Shown: positions 41,239-52,900, counted from the stretch's first letter. The stretch is DNA of 64,000 nucleotides from DASSUW01 sp963803335 (GCA_963803335.1 CAWDME010000008.1:124001-188000); one strand, 5' to 3'. Numbers and translations are program-made. Notes: generated from the sequence alone by a model not told the origin.

Positions 41239-41627
41239 AGCACTTCATCCGTCACTACGTCGAGATGGTTCTCGCGATGTTCATCGGCATGGCCGTGCTC
41301 GGGCTGCCCCTGTACGCCTTCGGCACCGGCTGGCACGAGCTGGCCATCGACGCGCCGGCGCTCGGGTTCCTGGGCATGGCCACGTCGATGACCGTGCCGA
41401 TGGTGGGCTGGATGCTCTACCGCGGCCATGGCTGGCGCGCGAACGCCGAGATGTCGGCCGCGATGTTCGTCCCGACGCTCGGCGTCATCGCACTGGTCTG
41501 GACCGACATGGTCACCGACACCGGCGTGCTCATGACGATCGAGCACGTCGCGATGTTCGTGGGGATGGCCGGCGTCATGCTCGCCCGCCCGGCCGAGTAC
41601 ATCCATTCCCACCGGGTGGCGGCGTGA
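41235..41627 (+). CDS. Four-helix Met/His-rich membrane protein of the copper operon
   Basis: 130 aa, four predicted helices (VEMVLAMFIGMAVLGLPLY; LGFLGMATSMTVPMVGWML; AAMFVPTLGVIALVW; IEHVAMFVGMAGVMLA). Helices hold many Met (MATSMTVPMVGWM) and there is His near both ends, typical of Cu(I)-handling membrane proteins. No known family was recognised. Coupled by 4-bp overlaps to copZ and to the next gene, so it most likely moves or buffers copper. Confidence 0.7.
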   Translation: MKHFIRHYVEMVLAMFIGMAVLGLPLYAFGTGWHELAIDAPALGFLGMATSMTVPMVGWMLYRGHGWRANAEMSAAMFVPTLGVIALVWTDMVTDTGVLMTIEHVAMFVGMAGVMLARPAEYIHSHRVAA

Positions 41628-42405
41628 AGCTGCTCGGGTTCTTCGCCGCGCTGGCGCTCGTGTTCGCGGGCGCCGCGTTGGCGGGCAGCCGGCTCGACGT
41701 GCATCCCGGCCAGGCGGCCGCCGCGCCGGCGATGGGCGGGAAGATGGCGATGGCGGCCGTCCGCGGCCTGGCGGTCAGCGACAACGGCCTGACGCTCCAG
41801 CTCGATCACCGCACCGCGCGGCCGGGCCGGCGCTTCGATATCGCCTTCCGGATCGTCGATCGCGGCGGCCGGACCGTGCGCGACTTCGACGTCGAGCACA
41901 CCAAGCGCATGCACCTGATCGTCGTGCGGCGCGACATGACCGGCTTCCAGCACCTGCACCCGGTGCAGCGCCGCGACGGCACGTGGTCGGTGCCCGCCAC
42001 GCTGCGCGCAGCCGGCTCCTACCGCGTGTTCGCGGACTTCTCGGTGGCCGGCAGGCCGTACACGCTCGCGGACGACGTGACCGTGGACGGCTCGGCGCGC
42101 TCGCATCCGCTGCCCGCTCCGGCGAGCACCGTGGACGTGGACGGCCTCCGGGTCACCAAGTCGGGCCTCGACTTCTCGGTCACGCGCGGCGGCGAGCCGG
42201 TGGCGACCCAGGACTACCTGGGCGCCAAGGGCCACCTCGTCGCGCTGCGCGACGGCGATCTCGCGTTCCTGCACGTGCATCCGGACGCGAACAGCCTGCG
42301 CTTCGAGGCCCACTTCCCGACGCCTGGCCGCTACCGCCTGTTCCTGCAGTTCAAGACCGCCGATGGGCGCCTGCATACGGCCACCTTCACCGAGGAGGTG
42401 ACCCG

Positions 42406-42409
<4 letters not shown>
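41624..42409 (+). CDS. Secreted copper-operon protein with duplicated HxH module
   Basis: 261 aa. A signal peptide (FFAALALVFAGAALAG) leads to a Gly/Met-rich stretch (PAMGGKMAMA). Two similar beta modules follow: MHLIVVRRDMTGFQHLHP (about residue 88) and HLVALRDGDLAFLHVHP (about residue 200), each with an upstream His and a final HxHP. This repeated metal-ligand pattern suggests a periplasmic or cell-surface copper-binding protein. GTG start overlaps the previous stop. Confidence 0.75.
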
Positions 42410-44600
<2,191 letters not shown>

Positions 44601-44604
<4 letters not shown>

Positions 44605-45683
44605 CTCGCTACGGAAAGCGCGCGGACATGGTGGTCCACGAGCTGGAGCCCTACAACGCCGAGACCGGGCTCGCGGCGCTCGCCGAAGCCCCGGTCACGG
44701 CGACCGACGCGTTCTACGTTCGCGGGCACGGCCCGGTGCCGCAGAGCGACGCGCGCGCGTGGCGGCTGCGCGTTCACGGGCTCGTCGCGCGCGAGCTGAG
44801 CCTGTCGCTGGAGACGCTGCAGGAGGCGCTGCCGGAGCGCTCGGTGACGGCGACGCTGCAGTGCGCCGGCAACCGCCGCGCCGGGCTGATCGCCGTCCGC
44901 GACATCCCGGGCGAGGCGCCATGGGGTGCGGGAGCCACCGGCACCGCTACCTGGTCGGGCGTCGCGCTCGCCGACGTGCTGGCGCTCGCCGGCCCGCTGC
45001 CCGACGCGGCGCACGTCGGCTTCGACGGCGCCGACCTGTGCGAGGAAGCGGCGCCCGCGCAGCGGTTCGGCGGCTCGATCACGCTCGCCAAGGCGTGCCG
45101 GCCCGAGGTCCTGCTCGCCTGGGCGATGAACGGCGAGCCGCTGCAGCCGGTGCACGGGGCGCCGCTGCGCGTGGTCGTGCCCGGCTACATCGGCGCGCGG
45201 AGCGTCAAGTGGCTCGAGCGGATCGAGCTCCGGGCGACCCCGTGGGAGGGCTACTACCAGCACGTCGTCTACCGGCTGCTGCCGGAGGACGGCACCGTCG
45301 GCCCGGGCGAGGGCATGCCGCTCGGCATCGTCGCCCTCAACTCCGATGTCCTGTCACCGGCCGACGGCGAGGCGGTGCCGCCCGGCACGGTCGAGGTGCG
45401 CGGCTACGCGTTCGCGGGCGGCGAGCGGTACGTCGCCCGCGTCGACGTCTCGCTCGATCGCGGCGCGACGTGGTCGCAGGCGGAGCTGCTCGACGACCTC
45501 GGGCCGTGGGCGTGGCGCCACTGGCGCATCGCGCTCGACCTGCAGCCCGGCGACCACGAGGTGCTCGTGCGGGCGTGGGACTCGTCGGCGGCGACGCAGC
45601 CGGAGGACGAGGCGGCGCTGTGGAACCCGAAGGGCTACGTCAACAACGCCCGCCCGCGTATCCGCATCCGCGTGCGCGGCTGA
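44601..45683 (+). CDS. Sulfite-oxidase-family molybdopterin oxidoreductase
   Basis: 360 aa. The Mo-cofactor domain carries the single Mo-ligand Cys in TATLQCAGNRR and VSVEGY-like positions in VPGYIGARSVKWLERI. The C-terminal Mo-co dimerisation domain starts near PADGEAVPPGTVEVRG and contains VDVSLDRGATW and WNPKGYVNN. No signal peptide or haem-b5 domain, so cytosolic. GTG start overlaps copA's TGA, making this the last gene of the copper operon. Whether it uses sulfite and links to copper is unknown. Confidence 0.85.
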
Positions 45684-45693
45684 AGCGCGCAGG

Positions 45694-45699
45694 TAGGGT
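45694..45699 (+). promoter_or_regulatory. -10 hexamer TAGGGT for the SnoaL gene (leaderless)
   Basis: TAGGGT ends 9 bp before ATG 45709, only 10 bp after the copper operon stop. Confidence 0.4.
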
Positions 45700-45708
45700 G
45701 TCGCCGGC

Positions 45709-46116
45709 ATGTCGCGTGACGGGCTCGACGAGACGCGCCGTTTCTGGGAGGAAGCGTTCAACGGCCGTGACCTGTCGGTGCTCGCCGATCTCATCGCGGA
45801 CGACTACGTCAATCACGCCGCGCTGCCCGGCACTCCGCCCGGACCCGCAGGGCAGGCCGCGGTGCTGGAGCGTCTGTGGGCCGCCCTCCCCGACGCGCGC
45901 TTTGAGATCACGCACCTTGCGGTTGACGGCGACGTGGTCATCTGCGTCGGCACGATGTCGGGAACGCACGCCGGTGAGTTGCTCGGCGTCCCCGGGTCCG
46001 GCCGCCGCGTCGAGTGGCGCATGTGTCACCTGATGCGGTTCGACAGCGACGGCCGCGCCATCGAGCACAGCGCGATCCGCGACGACTTGGGGCTGATGCG
46101 GCAGATGGGCGCCTAG
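45709..46116 (+). CDS. SnoaL-like polyketide cyclase/ester cyclase family protein
   Basis: 135 aa, NTF2-like fold. LIADDYVNHAAL, RFEITHLAVDGDVV and HLMRFDSDGRAIEHSAIRDD fit the ester-cyclase branch. The family acts on varied small molecules; no substrate can be told. Confidence 0.8.
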   Translation: MSRDGLDETRRFWEEAFNGRDLSVLADLIADDYVNHAALPGTPPGPAGQAAVLERLWAALPDARFEITHLAVDGDVVICVGTMSGTHAGELLGVPGSGRRVEWRMCHLMRFDSDGRAIEHSAIRDDLGLMRQMGA

Positions 46117-46154
46117 TCGCAGTCCGTGCCGTTGGCGACCGGCTGGACAGCCCG

Positions 46155-46619
46155 TTAGCCCGCCGCGCGGTCGAGTCGCTCGGCGAGCTCGAAGATCAGG
46201 CCTTCGGGCCCGCGGACGTAGCAGAGGAGGAAGGTGTTCTCGAAGTCGACGATCTCCCCGACCGTTTCCCAGCCGGCCGTTCGGATGCGGTCGACGACGC
46301 CACGTACGTCGTCGACCTTGAAGGCGACGTGCCGGAACCCGGGCCGGTTCGCGGCCGGCGCCGGCTCTTGAGCGGCGGCGGAAGGCGAGTGGAAGCGCAC
46401 CACCTCGAACATGTCGCTGCCATCGGGACCGCGAGCCATCACGACCTCGACCGTCACGTTCTCGAGACCGATGATCCGATCGATCCACTCGCCGCTGAAC
46501 GTGCCCGGCTCGCCGCAGTCGAAGCCGAGCAGCCCAAGGAACCGGACGGTCTCGTCGAGGTCCTCGACGACAAGACCGAGGTGGACGAAGTCGGTGACGC
46601 CGGGCCGATGGCTGTCCAT
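46155..46619 (-). CDS. VOC (glyoxalase/dioxygenase-superfamily) protein
   Basis: 154 aa from ATG 46619. Two beta-alpha-beta-beta-beta modules: FVHLGLVVEDLDETVRFL and RHVAFKVDDVRGVVDRIR, each with a His at the metal position, and the final Glu in LIFELAE. Typical of methylmalonyl-CoA epimerase/glyoxalase-like members; the substrate is unknown. Convergent with the SnoaL gene. Confidence 0.83.
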   Translation of the reverse strand: MDSHRPGVTDFVHLGLVVEDLDETVRFLGLLGFDCGEPGTFSGEWIDRIIGLENVTVEVVMARGPDGSDMFEVVRFHSPSAAAQEPAPAANRPGFRHVAFKVDDVRGVVDRIRTAGWETVGEIVDFENTFLLCYVRGPEGLIFELAERLDRAAG

Positions 46620-46775
46620 TGAGGTCAAACGACTCGCTCGAGATCGACGGGCGGCCGGAGCCGCGAGGATACCGGCGAGGTCGCTCGAGCCCGGGTCCGG
46701 CCGCAAACGTTGGCGATGAATGCGCCAAGCGGCTCAAAGAACCGGGCCGACGTGCCGATTGACCCGGTTGGAGCC

Positions 46776-48002
46776 ATGGCCGACGACCGCGAAGACCACG
46801 AGGGGCAGGAAGGCGGCGTCGCTGTCGCCCGCCAGCCGATCTTTGACGCCGGCTGGGAGGTGGTGGCGTATGAGCTGCTGTACCGCCCGATCGGCGAGCC
46901 CGATCGTCCGGTCGCCCCGGAGGCGATGACCGCCGGCGTGCTGGCGAGCGCGTTCTCCGAGCTCGGGCTCGACCTGCTGGTCGGGGACCGGCCCGCGCAC
47001 ATCAACGTCACGCGCGACTTCCTGCTCGAGATGCGGCCGCTGCCGCTCGAGCCGAAGCGCACGGTGATCGAGCTCGTCGAGGACCAGGTCGTCGACAAGG
47101 CGCTCGTCAAGGTGCTCGAGGAGGTGGTCGACGCCGGCTTCACGCTCGCGCTCGACGATTACACGCACGCGCCGCACCTCAAGCCACTCCTCGACCTCGC
47201 GAGCATCGTCAAGCTCGACGTGCAGGCGCTCGCGCCGAAGCAGCTCGAGGCCGAGGTGCGCAAGCTCGCGGCCCGCGATCTGACGCTCGTCGCCGAGAAG
47301 GTCGAGACCGCCGAGGAATACGAGCTGTGCCGCGAGCTCGAGGCGTTTGACGCCTACCAGGGCTACTTCTTCGCGCTGCCGGAGCTGAGCCGCACGGCGG
47401 CCACGCCGACGCGCGAGCTCGGGACGCTGACCGCGCTCGCCTCGACCGACGTCGACACGAGCCTCGAGACGCTCGAGAGCATCGTGCGCCGTGACGCCGG
47501 TCTCAGCCACAAGCTGCTGCGCTACGCCAACTCGGCCCACGTGGCCCCGCTCAAGCGGATCGAGTCGCTCCGTCATGCGGTGACGATGATCGGGTCCGTG
47601 GCGATCCGCCGCTGGGGCCTGCTGCTCGCGCTGAGCGGGCTGCGCGACGCCCCCAGCCACCTGCTCAACATGGCGATGCAGCGCGCGCGGATGGCGGAGC
47701 TGCTCGCGCCCGCGATGAAGGCCTCTCCCGAGCGCGCGTTCACGGCCGGCCTCTTCAGCCTGCTCGACGCCCTGACCGGCCGCCGGATGGACGAGCTGGC
47801 CGGGGAGCTGTCGCTCGACAGCCGGCTCTCGGATGCGCTCATCAAGCACGAAGGCCCGGAGGGCGCGGTGCTGAGCGCCACGCTCGCCTACGAGCGCGGC
47901 GCGTTCGACGACGCGGCCTCGCTCGCCTCGGCCGAGCTGCTCGCGGACGCCTACACGCAGGCGCTTCGCTGGAGCGATCAGTTCAGCCCGGCGACGGTGT
48001 GA
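46776..48002 (+). CDS. EAL-HDOD (YuxH-like) signalling protein
   Basis: 408 aa from ATG 46776; in-frame starts at 46716 (ATG) and 46710 (TTG) would add 20-22 residues. The N-terminal EAL domain keeps VAYELLYRP, HINVTRDFL, VIELVEDQ, and VAEKVETAEEY, but the DDFGTG metal motif reads ALDDYTHAP, so c-di-GMP hydrolysis is probably lost. The C-terminal HDOD domain (about 200-395) has DAGLSHKLLRYANS and SLRHAVTMIGSVAIRRWG. These proteins usually regulate signalling by binding rather than catalysis. Confidence 0.85.
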   Translation: MADDREDHEGQEGGVAVARQPIFDAGWEVVAYELLYRPIGEPDRPVAPEAMTAGVLASAFSELGLDLLVGDRPAHINVTRDFLLEMRPLPLEPKRTVIELVEDQVVDKALVKVLEEVVDAGFTLALDDYTHAPHLKPLLDLASIVKLDVQALAPKQLEAEVRKLAARDLTLVAEKVETAEEYELCRELEAFDAYQGYFFALPELSRTAATPTRELGTLTALASTDVDTSLETLESIVRRDAGLSHKLLRYANSAHVAPLKRIESLRHAVTMIGSVAIRRWGLLLALSGLRDAPSHLLNMAMQRARMAELLAPAMKASPERAFTAGLFSLLDALTGRRMDELAGELSLDSRLSDALIKHEGPEGAVLSATLAYERGAFDDAASLASAELLADAYTQALRWSDQFSPATV

Positions 48003-48032
48003 CGGGCCGGCCGCGACCGGCGTAGTACCGGC

Positions 48033-48095
48033 ATGTGGCAGTTCGTGATCGCCCTGCTCGCCGCGCTCGGCACCGGCGTCGCGGCAAACGACTAA
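48033..48095 (+). CDS. Candidate tiny hydrophobic peptide (20 aa)
   Basis: An ATG reading frame of 20 codons, MWQFVIALLAALGTGVAAND, encodes one hydrophobic helix. It has no clear Shine-Dalgarno; TAGTAC lies 7 bp upstream. It could be a small membrane peptide, the leader of a decayed gene, or chance. Confidence 0.2.
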   Translation: MWQFVIALLAALGTGVAAND

Positions 48096-48219
48096 CGGGT
48101 GCTCGACGGTCACGGCATCGCGATCGACTGGAACGAGCCACAGCCCGCGCACGCGCACCGTCACGCTCGCGCACCCGCTCGGCCAGCGGCCGGTGATCGA
48201 CGCCGTGACGGGCGGCGCC

Positions 48220-49419
48220 TCAGTCGACCGTGACCGGCTGAACGACCGTGCCGCGTCGCGTGACCGCCACGACGGTTCCCGCCGCGGCGAACGCCGCCGC
48301 GACCAGGAACGCGGTCCGCCAGCTGGCCTGCTCGACGAGCGTGCCCGCCAGCGCCGATCCGATCGCGATCCCGCCGACGAACGCCGTCACCGGCCACGTG
48401 TAGGCCTCGGTCCGGGAGCCCTCCGGCGCCACCCACCCGATCAGCTCGTTGCGCGTCGCCAGCAGCGGCGCGATGAACATTCCGGCCGGGATCACGATCA
48501 GCCCCATCGCCGCGACCGAAGGCGCCGCCGCCATCGGCAGCAGGCTCACCGGGAGCCCCGCCGCGACGGCGAGGTGCACGCGGTTCAGCGGCGGCCGGTT
48601 GCGCAGCGCGCCGTAGACGAGGCCCCCGGCCGCGCTGCCCAGCGACCACAGCGCGAGCAGCACGCCGGCCGCCGCGGCCGCGCCGAGCTCGTGGCTGAAC
48701 GCCGGGATCGTCACCTCGCAGATCCCGATCCCGACGCCTGCCGGCAGCGACGTGAGCACGAGCGTCCGCACGCCGGGCGATGCCAGCGCACCCCACACGC
48801 CGGCGGGCGGGCGGTCGGCTTCCGGCTGCATCGCTCGCGAAGGTGGCAGCGCCGTGAACATCACGGTTCCGCCGATCACGCTCGCCGCGGAGACGATCAG
48901 CGCGGCCGGCGGCGACAGCACGGTCGCCACCAGCGCGGTGAGCAGCGGGCCGAGCACGAAGATCAGCTCGATCAGCACCGAGTCGAGCGCGTAGGCGGAC
49001 GGGATCAGCTCCGGCTGGTCGCGCAGCAGCGTCGGCCACATCGAGCGCAGCACGGAGGACGTCGGCGGGATCGCGAAGCCGGCCAGGAAGCCGCAGGCCA
49101 CCAGCACGGCGGTCGGCGCGCCGACCTCCGCGGTGAGCACGATCGCGCCGAGCGCAGCGCCGTGCAGGAGCCCGAGCGGCACGAGCACGCGCCGCTGGCC
49201 GAAGCGGTCGACCAAGCGACCCTGGACCGGCGCGCCGATGCCCGCGCCCGCGGCGAGCGAGCCGGCGACGGCGCCGGCGACTGCGAACGACCCGCGCTCG
49301 GCGCGCAGGTAGAGGATGATCGCCAGCGCGTTGATGCCGATCGGGAAGCGAGCCAGCAGTGTCGCGACGATCAGGGCGAAGACGTGCGGGACCCGCAGGA
49401 CCGCGGCGTAGCGCTTCAC
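48220..49419 (-). CDS. MFS transporter
   Basis: 399 aa with twelve predicted helices. The loop 2-3 motif appears as GRLVDRFGQRRVLVP, and the N-terminal cytoplasmic start is VKRYAAVLRVPHVFAL. Belongs to a drug- or metabolite-efflux-like MFS branch; substrate unknown. GTG start overlaps the UDG stop (GTGA), completing a TetR-UDG-MFS operon. Confidence 0.87.
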   Translation of the reverse strand: MKRYAAVLRVPHVFALIVATLLARFPIGINALAIILYLRAERGSFAVAGAVAGSLAAGAGIGAPVQGRLVDRFGQRRVLVPLGLLHGAALGAIVLTAEVGAPTAVLVACGFLAGFAIPPTSSVLRSMWPTLLRDQPELIPSAYALDSVLIELIFVLGPLLTALVATVLSPPAALIVSAASVIGGTVMFTALPPSRAMQPEADRPPAGVWGALASPGVRTLVLTSLPAGVGIGICEVTIPAFSHELGAAAAAGVLLALWSLGSAAGGLVYGALRNRPPLNRVHLAVAAGLPVSLLPMAAAPSVAAMGLIVIPAGMFIAPLLATRNELIGWVAPEGSRTEAYTWPVTAFVGGIAIGSALAGTLVEQASWRTAFLVAAAFAAAGTVVAVTRRGTVVQPVTVD

Positions 49420-50063
49420 CCCGCGAGCTCCCGGGCCCGCCGCAGGACCGACTCCAGCATCGGTGCCGTCAGCTTGCCCGTGAAGGTGTTCTGCTGGCTC
49501 GGGTGAAAGCAGCCGAGCAGCGTGTAGCGGTCGGCCGCCACCTCGGCGCCGTGGGAGAACTTGGGCAGCGGGCGCGGCGCGATCACGTCCCACGCGAACT
49601 TGCCGAGGCAGACGATCACGCGCGCACGGTCGAGCAGCGCGAGCTCGCGGTCGAGCCACGTGCGGCAGTTGTCGCGCTCGGCCGGCAGTGGCTTGTTGGC
49701 GGGCGGCGCGCAGCGCACGGAGGCGGTGATGAAGCAGTCCGTCAGCTCCAGCCCGTCGTCGCGCGACACCGCGGTCGGCTGGTTGGCGAACCCCGTCGCG
49801 TGCAGCGCGGCATATAGGAAGTCGCCCGACCGGTCGCCAGTGAACATGCGGCCCGTGCGATTCGCGCCGTGCGCGGCGGGCGCCAGGCCCAGCAGCAGCA
49901 CGCGCGCGGCCGGGTCGCCGAACCCAGGGACCGGGCGGCCCCAGTAGTCCCAGTCGCGGAACGCTGCCCGCTTCTCGTGCGCCACCTGCTCGCGCCACGC
50001 GACCAGGCGAGGGCAACGGCGGCAGTCGACGATCTCGCGCTCGAGAGCCGCGAGGGCGCTCAC
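49416..50063 (-). CDS. Family-5 (UdgB-type) uracil-DNA glycosylase
   Basis: 215 aa. The [4Fe-4S] ligands are CRRCPRL (Cys 14, 17) and two later Cys (SVRCAPPANKP, DNCRTWL). The active-site loop GLAPAAHGANRTGRMF lacks the catalytic Asp/Asn of other UDGs, the mark of family 5, and CFHPSQQNTFTGKLT is motif B. It removes uracil and hypoxanthine from DNA. GTG start overlaps the TetR stop. Confidence 0.88.
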   Translation of the reverse strand: MSALAALEREIVDCRRCPRLVAWREQVAHEKRAAFRDWDYWGRPVPGFGDPAARVLLLGLAPAAHGANRTGRMFTGDRSGDFLYAALHATGFANQPTAVSRDDGLELTDCFITASVRCAPPANKPLPAERDNCRTWLDRELALLDRARVIVCLGKFAWDVIAPRPLPKFSHGAEVAADRYTLLGCFHPSQQNTFTGKLTAPMLESVLRRARELAG

Positions 50064-50704
50064 GGCCGCTCGCCGGCGGCGAGCAGCCCGAGGATCAGGC
50101 GCTCGACCACCGGCTCGAGCTCGCGGATGTCGCCCGGCACGCCGGTGCGGATCTGCCGCGAGGCGAGCTCGACCACCGCGCCGGTGATCGCGTACGCGTC
50201 GTGAAACGCGGGCAGGCGCGGCGAGCGCCCGCGCTCGGCGTCGACGCGGTTGAGCTCGTCGATGTAGGTCGCCACCGCGTCGAGCGCGCGGTCGCGCCGC
50301 TCCATCGCCCGCGGCCCCGCGCCGACGATCTCCACGAGCAGCGTCTGCGACTCCTCGCGGTAGTTGGCGAGCGTGCCGAGGAAGGCCTCCAGCGTCGTGC
50401 GCACGCGCGTCTGCGGATCGGCGTCGGCGTGCCGGGCCACCGCCTCGCGCATGTTGTGCAGGAGCGTCTCGACCGCCGCGTCGAACAGCGCGACGATGCA
50501 CTCCTCCTTGTTGGCGAAGTGCTCGTAGAACGTCGCCTTCGACATCCCGGCCTCGCGCGCGATCGCCTCGGCCGTCGCATCGGCGTAGCCCATGCGCGCG
50601 AACACGGCCGCTGCGGCCGCGAACAGCCGCGCGCGCTGGCGGTCCTGCCGGACTTCCAGGGGAGGGGCATGGCGCCCCCGCGGAACCGTCGCACGTTCCT
50701 CCAC
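50060..50704 (-). CDS. TetR-family transcriptional regulator
   Basis: 214 aa from GTG 50704, chosen because the -10 TACCAT lies 8 bp upstream; an ATG at 50764 would overlap the divergent lipoprotein gene. The HTH is ATAEAIAREAGMSKATFYEHFANKEE-like (AIAREAGMSKATFYEHFANK). The C-terminal ligand domain is about 130 residues. It heads an operon with UDG and MFS and probably controls it. Confidence 0.85.
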   Translation of the reverse strand: MEERATVPRGRHAPPLEVRQDRQRARLFAAAAAVFARMGYADATAEAIAREAGMSKATFYEHFANKEECIVALFDAAVETLLHNMREAVARHADADPQTRVRTTLEAFLGTLANYREESQTLLVEIVGAGPRAMERRDRALDAVATYIDELNRVDAERGRSPRLPAFHDAYAITGAVVELASRQIRTGVPGDIRELEPVVERLILGLLAAGERP

Positions 50705-50712
50705 GCCCTCGG

Positions 50713-50733
50713 ATGGTAACCCGCTACTAGGAT
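50713..50733. promoter_or_regulatory. Divergent -10 pair for TetR and lipoprotein genes
   Basis: Minus -10 TACCAT (50718-50713) is 8 bp before GTG 50704; plus -10 TAGGAT (50728-50733) is 9 bp before ATG 50743. Unlike the four shared elements, these two are separate. Confidence 0.45.
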
Positions 50734-50742
50734 CCGTTCGCC

Positions 50743-51153
50743 ATGAAGCGTGTAGCGCTCGCATTCGTACTCCTCGGCCTCGCCGGCTGCGGAGCCCAGC
50801 CCGCCAGCTCCTCGCTGGACAAGTTCAAGGATCCGGAGCAGAAGGCGGTGGCCCAGAAGATCGAGGATCTCGAGAGCGCCGGCAAGCGCGGACAGGCCGA
50901 CGACATCTGCTCGAACATCCTCGCGCAGTCGCTCGTCAGCCAGCTCAACGCGGCCGGCACCGACTGCCCGACCGAGATCCAGAAGGCGATCGACGACGCC
51001 AACGAGTTCAACCTCGAGACGCAGAAGGTCACGATCAGCGGCAACACCGCGACCGCCGAGGTCAAGCAGGGCGACAAAGGCCCGGTCGAGAAGATGGAGT
51101 TCACGCGCGAGAAGAACGACTGGCGCGCGACCTCGCTGAGCGAGAGCGGCTAG
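50743..51153 (+). CDS. Small lipoprotein of unknown function
   Basis: 136 aa. A lipobox LAGC ends the signal peptide (ALAFVLLGLAGC), so the protein is anchored outside the membrane at Cys 16. The mature part is charged and helical (DPEQKAVAQKIEDLESAGK), with one Cys pair (DDICSN, GTDCPT). No family was recognised. The stop shares a CTAG palindrome with the convergent RDD gene. Confidence 0.75.
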   Translation: MKRVALAFVLLGLAGCGAQPASSSLDKFKDPEQKAVAQKIEDLESAGKRGQADDICSNILAQSLVSQLNAAGTDCPTEIQKAIDDANEFNLETQKVTISGNTATAEVKQGDKGPVEKMEFTREKNDWRATSLSESG

Positions 51154-51911
51154 CCGCCGCGGCGCGCCTTGGCCGCCACGAGCATCTCCAGGAACCGCTC
51201 GCTGGCGTAGTCGCCCGCGCCGGCGACGCGGGGCTGGAGCCGCGTCGCGAGCTCCTTGGCGAGCTGCGCGCGGGCGGACGGCGCGAGTGTGTGCCGGCGC
51301 TCGAGGAAGGCGCGGACGGTCGCGACGTCGGCGCTCGAGACGCCGCTGACGTCCCAGTCGACCGCCGGCCCGGGATCGAACGCGGGCAGCTGCGACGGCG
51401 CGTCGCCGCGCGCGCGGTCGCCGTGCCGGTCGCGCACGACGTGCGTCCCCGCCGCGAGGTCGCCGATGCGCTGGTTGCGGCTCGTGATGAAGATCGACAG
51501 CATCCCGACGCCGTAGAAGATCGGGAGGATGTCGACGAGGCGCAGGATGTTGCGCAGCGCGCTGCGCACGAACGTGATCGGGTGCCCGCCCGAGCGCACC
51601 ACGCGCAGCCCCGACCAGCGCTTGCCCGGCGTCTTGCCGCCGCCCAGCACCTCGAACAGCACGTCGTAGAAGAAGATCACGCTGAAGTAGACGACTGCGA
51701 AGACCGCGGCGCCGACGGCGCCGATCCGGCTGAGCAGCAGGCCGCACGCCACCAGCAGCAGGATCTCGATCACGAGGTCGATCGTCCCGGCGATGAACCG
51801 CGAGCCGATCCCGGCCAGGGTCAGCTCGACCTCGACGCCCTCCGGCGTGGCGATGGCGAGCCGGTCTTCGAAGCCGACGGGAACGACGCGATGGGGGTCT
51901 TCGAGGCTCAT
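51150..51911 (-). CDS. RDD-family membrane protein
   Basis: 253 aa. RDD domain with GSRFIAGTIDLVIEILLL and the later GGGKTPGKRWSGLRVVRS and RNQRIGDLAAGTHVV motifs; four predicted helices. About 85 extra residues follow in the cytoplasm. RDD proteins are transport-related; some act as Na+/H+ antiporters. It belongs to the SpoIIM/DUF58/MoxR neighbourhood. Confidence 0.87.
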   Translation of the reverse strand: MSLEDPHRVVPVGFEDRLAIATPEGVEVELTLAGIGSRFIAGTIDLVIEILLLVACGLLLSRIGAVGAAVFAVVYFSVIFFYDVLFEVLGGGKTPGKRWSGLRVVRSGGHPITFVRSALRNILRLVDILPIFYGVGMLSIFITSRNQRIGDLAAGTHVVRDRHGDRARGDAPSQLPAFDPGPAVDWDVSGVSSADVATVRAFLERRHTLAPSARAQLAKELATRLQPRVAGAGDYASERFLEMLVAAKARRGG

Positions 51912-51925
51912 ACTTGCTGTCCGCG

Positions 51926-52900
51926 ATGGATGTTGACCGCTTTACCCGCGAGCGGGTCGCAGGATGGGAGGAGCTCGCCGGGCTGGTCCGCGAGGCAGGG
52001 ACACGCCCGCAGCGCCTCGGCGCCGAGGCGCTGCTGCGGCTGGGCCGCCGCTACCGCGCCGCCGCGGCCGACCTCGCGCTCGCGCGGCGGCTGTTCCCCA
52101 CCGATCCGCAGACCCGCAAGCTCGAGCGGCTCGTCACCGACGCGCGCCAGTGCGTCTACGCGAGCGAGGCGCGCCGCCGGTCGGTCGTGGGCTTCCTCAC
52201 CACCGGCTACTGGCAGCGCGTCCGCGAGCGGCCGGTCTTCCTGCTCGTGGCACTCGCGCTGATGTGGGTTCCGATCGCGCTCACGGCGGTGTGGGCGCTC
52301 GACGACCCGCACGCCGCACTGGGCCTCGTCCCGGCGCAGTTCCAGGACGCGGCCGACCCGAGCACCCGCTTCGGCGACCTCACGGCGTCGCAGGAGGCCG
52401 CGATGTCGAGCGAGGTCTTCACCAACAACATCCAGGTGACGTTCTCCGTCATCGCCGCCGGGATCATCTTCGGCGTCGGCAGCGGCCTCGTGATGATCCT
52501 CGGCACCGGCTACGTCGGCCCGCTGCTGGGGTTGACGATCGCCAACGGGCAGATCGGCGAGCTGCTCCGCTTCATCCTCTCCCACGGCCTGCTCGAGCTG
52601 AGCTGCATCGCCGTCGCCTGCTCGGCGGGCCTGCGGCTCGGCTGGTCGCTCGTCGACCCCGGTCCCCTGTCGCGCGGCGAGGCGCTGCGCGAGGCGGCGC
52701 GGCCGGCGATGGAGATCGTGCTCGGCACGATGCCGTGGCTGGTGCTCGCGGGCGTGATCGAGGGCTTCGTCTCGCCGCGGCACCCGTCGCTGCCGGTCGC
52801 GGCCACCGTCGGCGTGCTCGCCGCCGGCACCTACTGGACGCTGGTGATCGTGCGCGGCAGGGCGGATCACGCCCGGCCTCTCGCCTTGGCCCGCAGGTAA
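51926..52900 (+). CDS. SpoIIM-like (stage II sporulation M) membrane protein
   Basis: 324 aa from ATG 51926. A soluble N-terminus (residues 1-90, helical) is followed by six predicted helices with the SpoIIM/DUF95 pattern FTNNIQVTFSVIAAGI and ILSHGLLELSCIAVA. The name comes from a Bacillus peptidoglycan-lysis complex; in actinobacteria the family pairs with RDD and MoxR/DUF58 genes, so an envelope function is likely. Confidence 0.83.
   Translation: MDVDRFTRERVAGWEELAGLVREAGTRPQRLGAEALLRLGRRYRAAAADLALARRLFPTDPQTRKLERLVTDARQCVYASEARRRSVVGFLTTGYWQRVRERPVFLLVALALMWVPIALTAVWALDDPHAALGLVPAQFQDAADPSTRFGDLTASQEAAMSSEVFTNNIQVTFSVIAAGIIFGVGSGLVMILGTGYVGPLLGLTIANGQIGELLRFILSHGLLELSCIAVACSAGLRLGWSLVDPGPLSRGEALREAARPAMEIVLGTMPWLVLAGVIEGFVSPRHPSLPVAATVGVLAAGTYWTLVIVRGRADHARPLALARR

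Noticed and set aside
41983..42405. Longer N-terminal extension of CopA
   Set aside because: The extension in the same frame as CopA runs through the HxH protein gene in a different frame and is Arg/Gly-rich; the HMA domain starts properly at ATG 42406.
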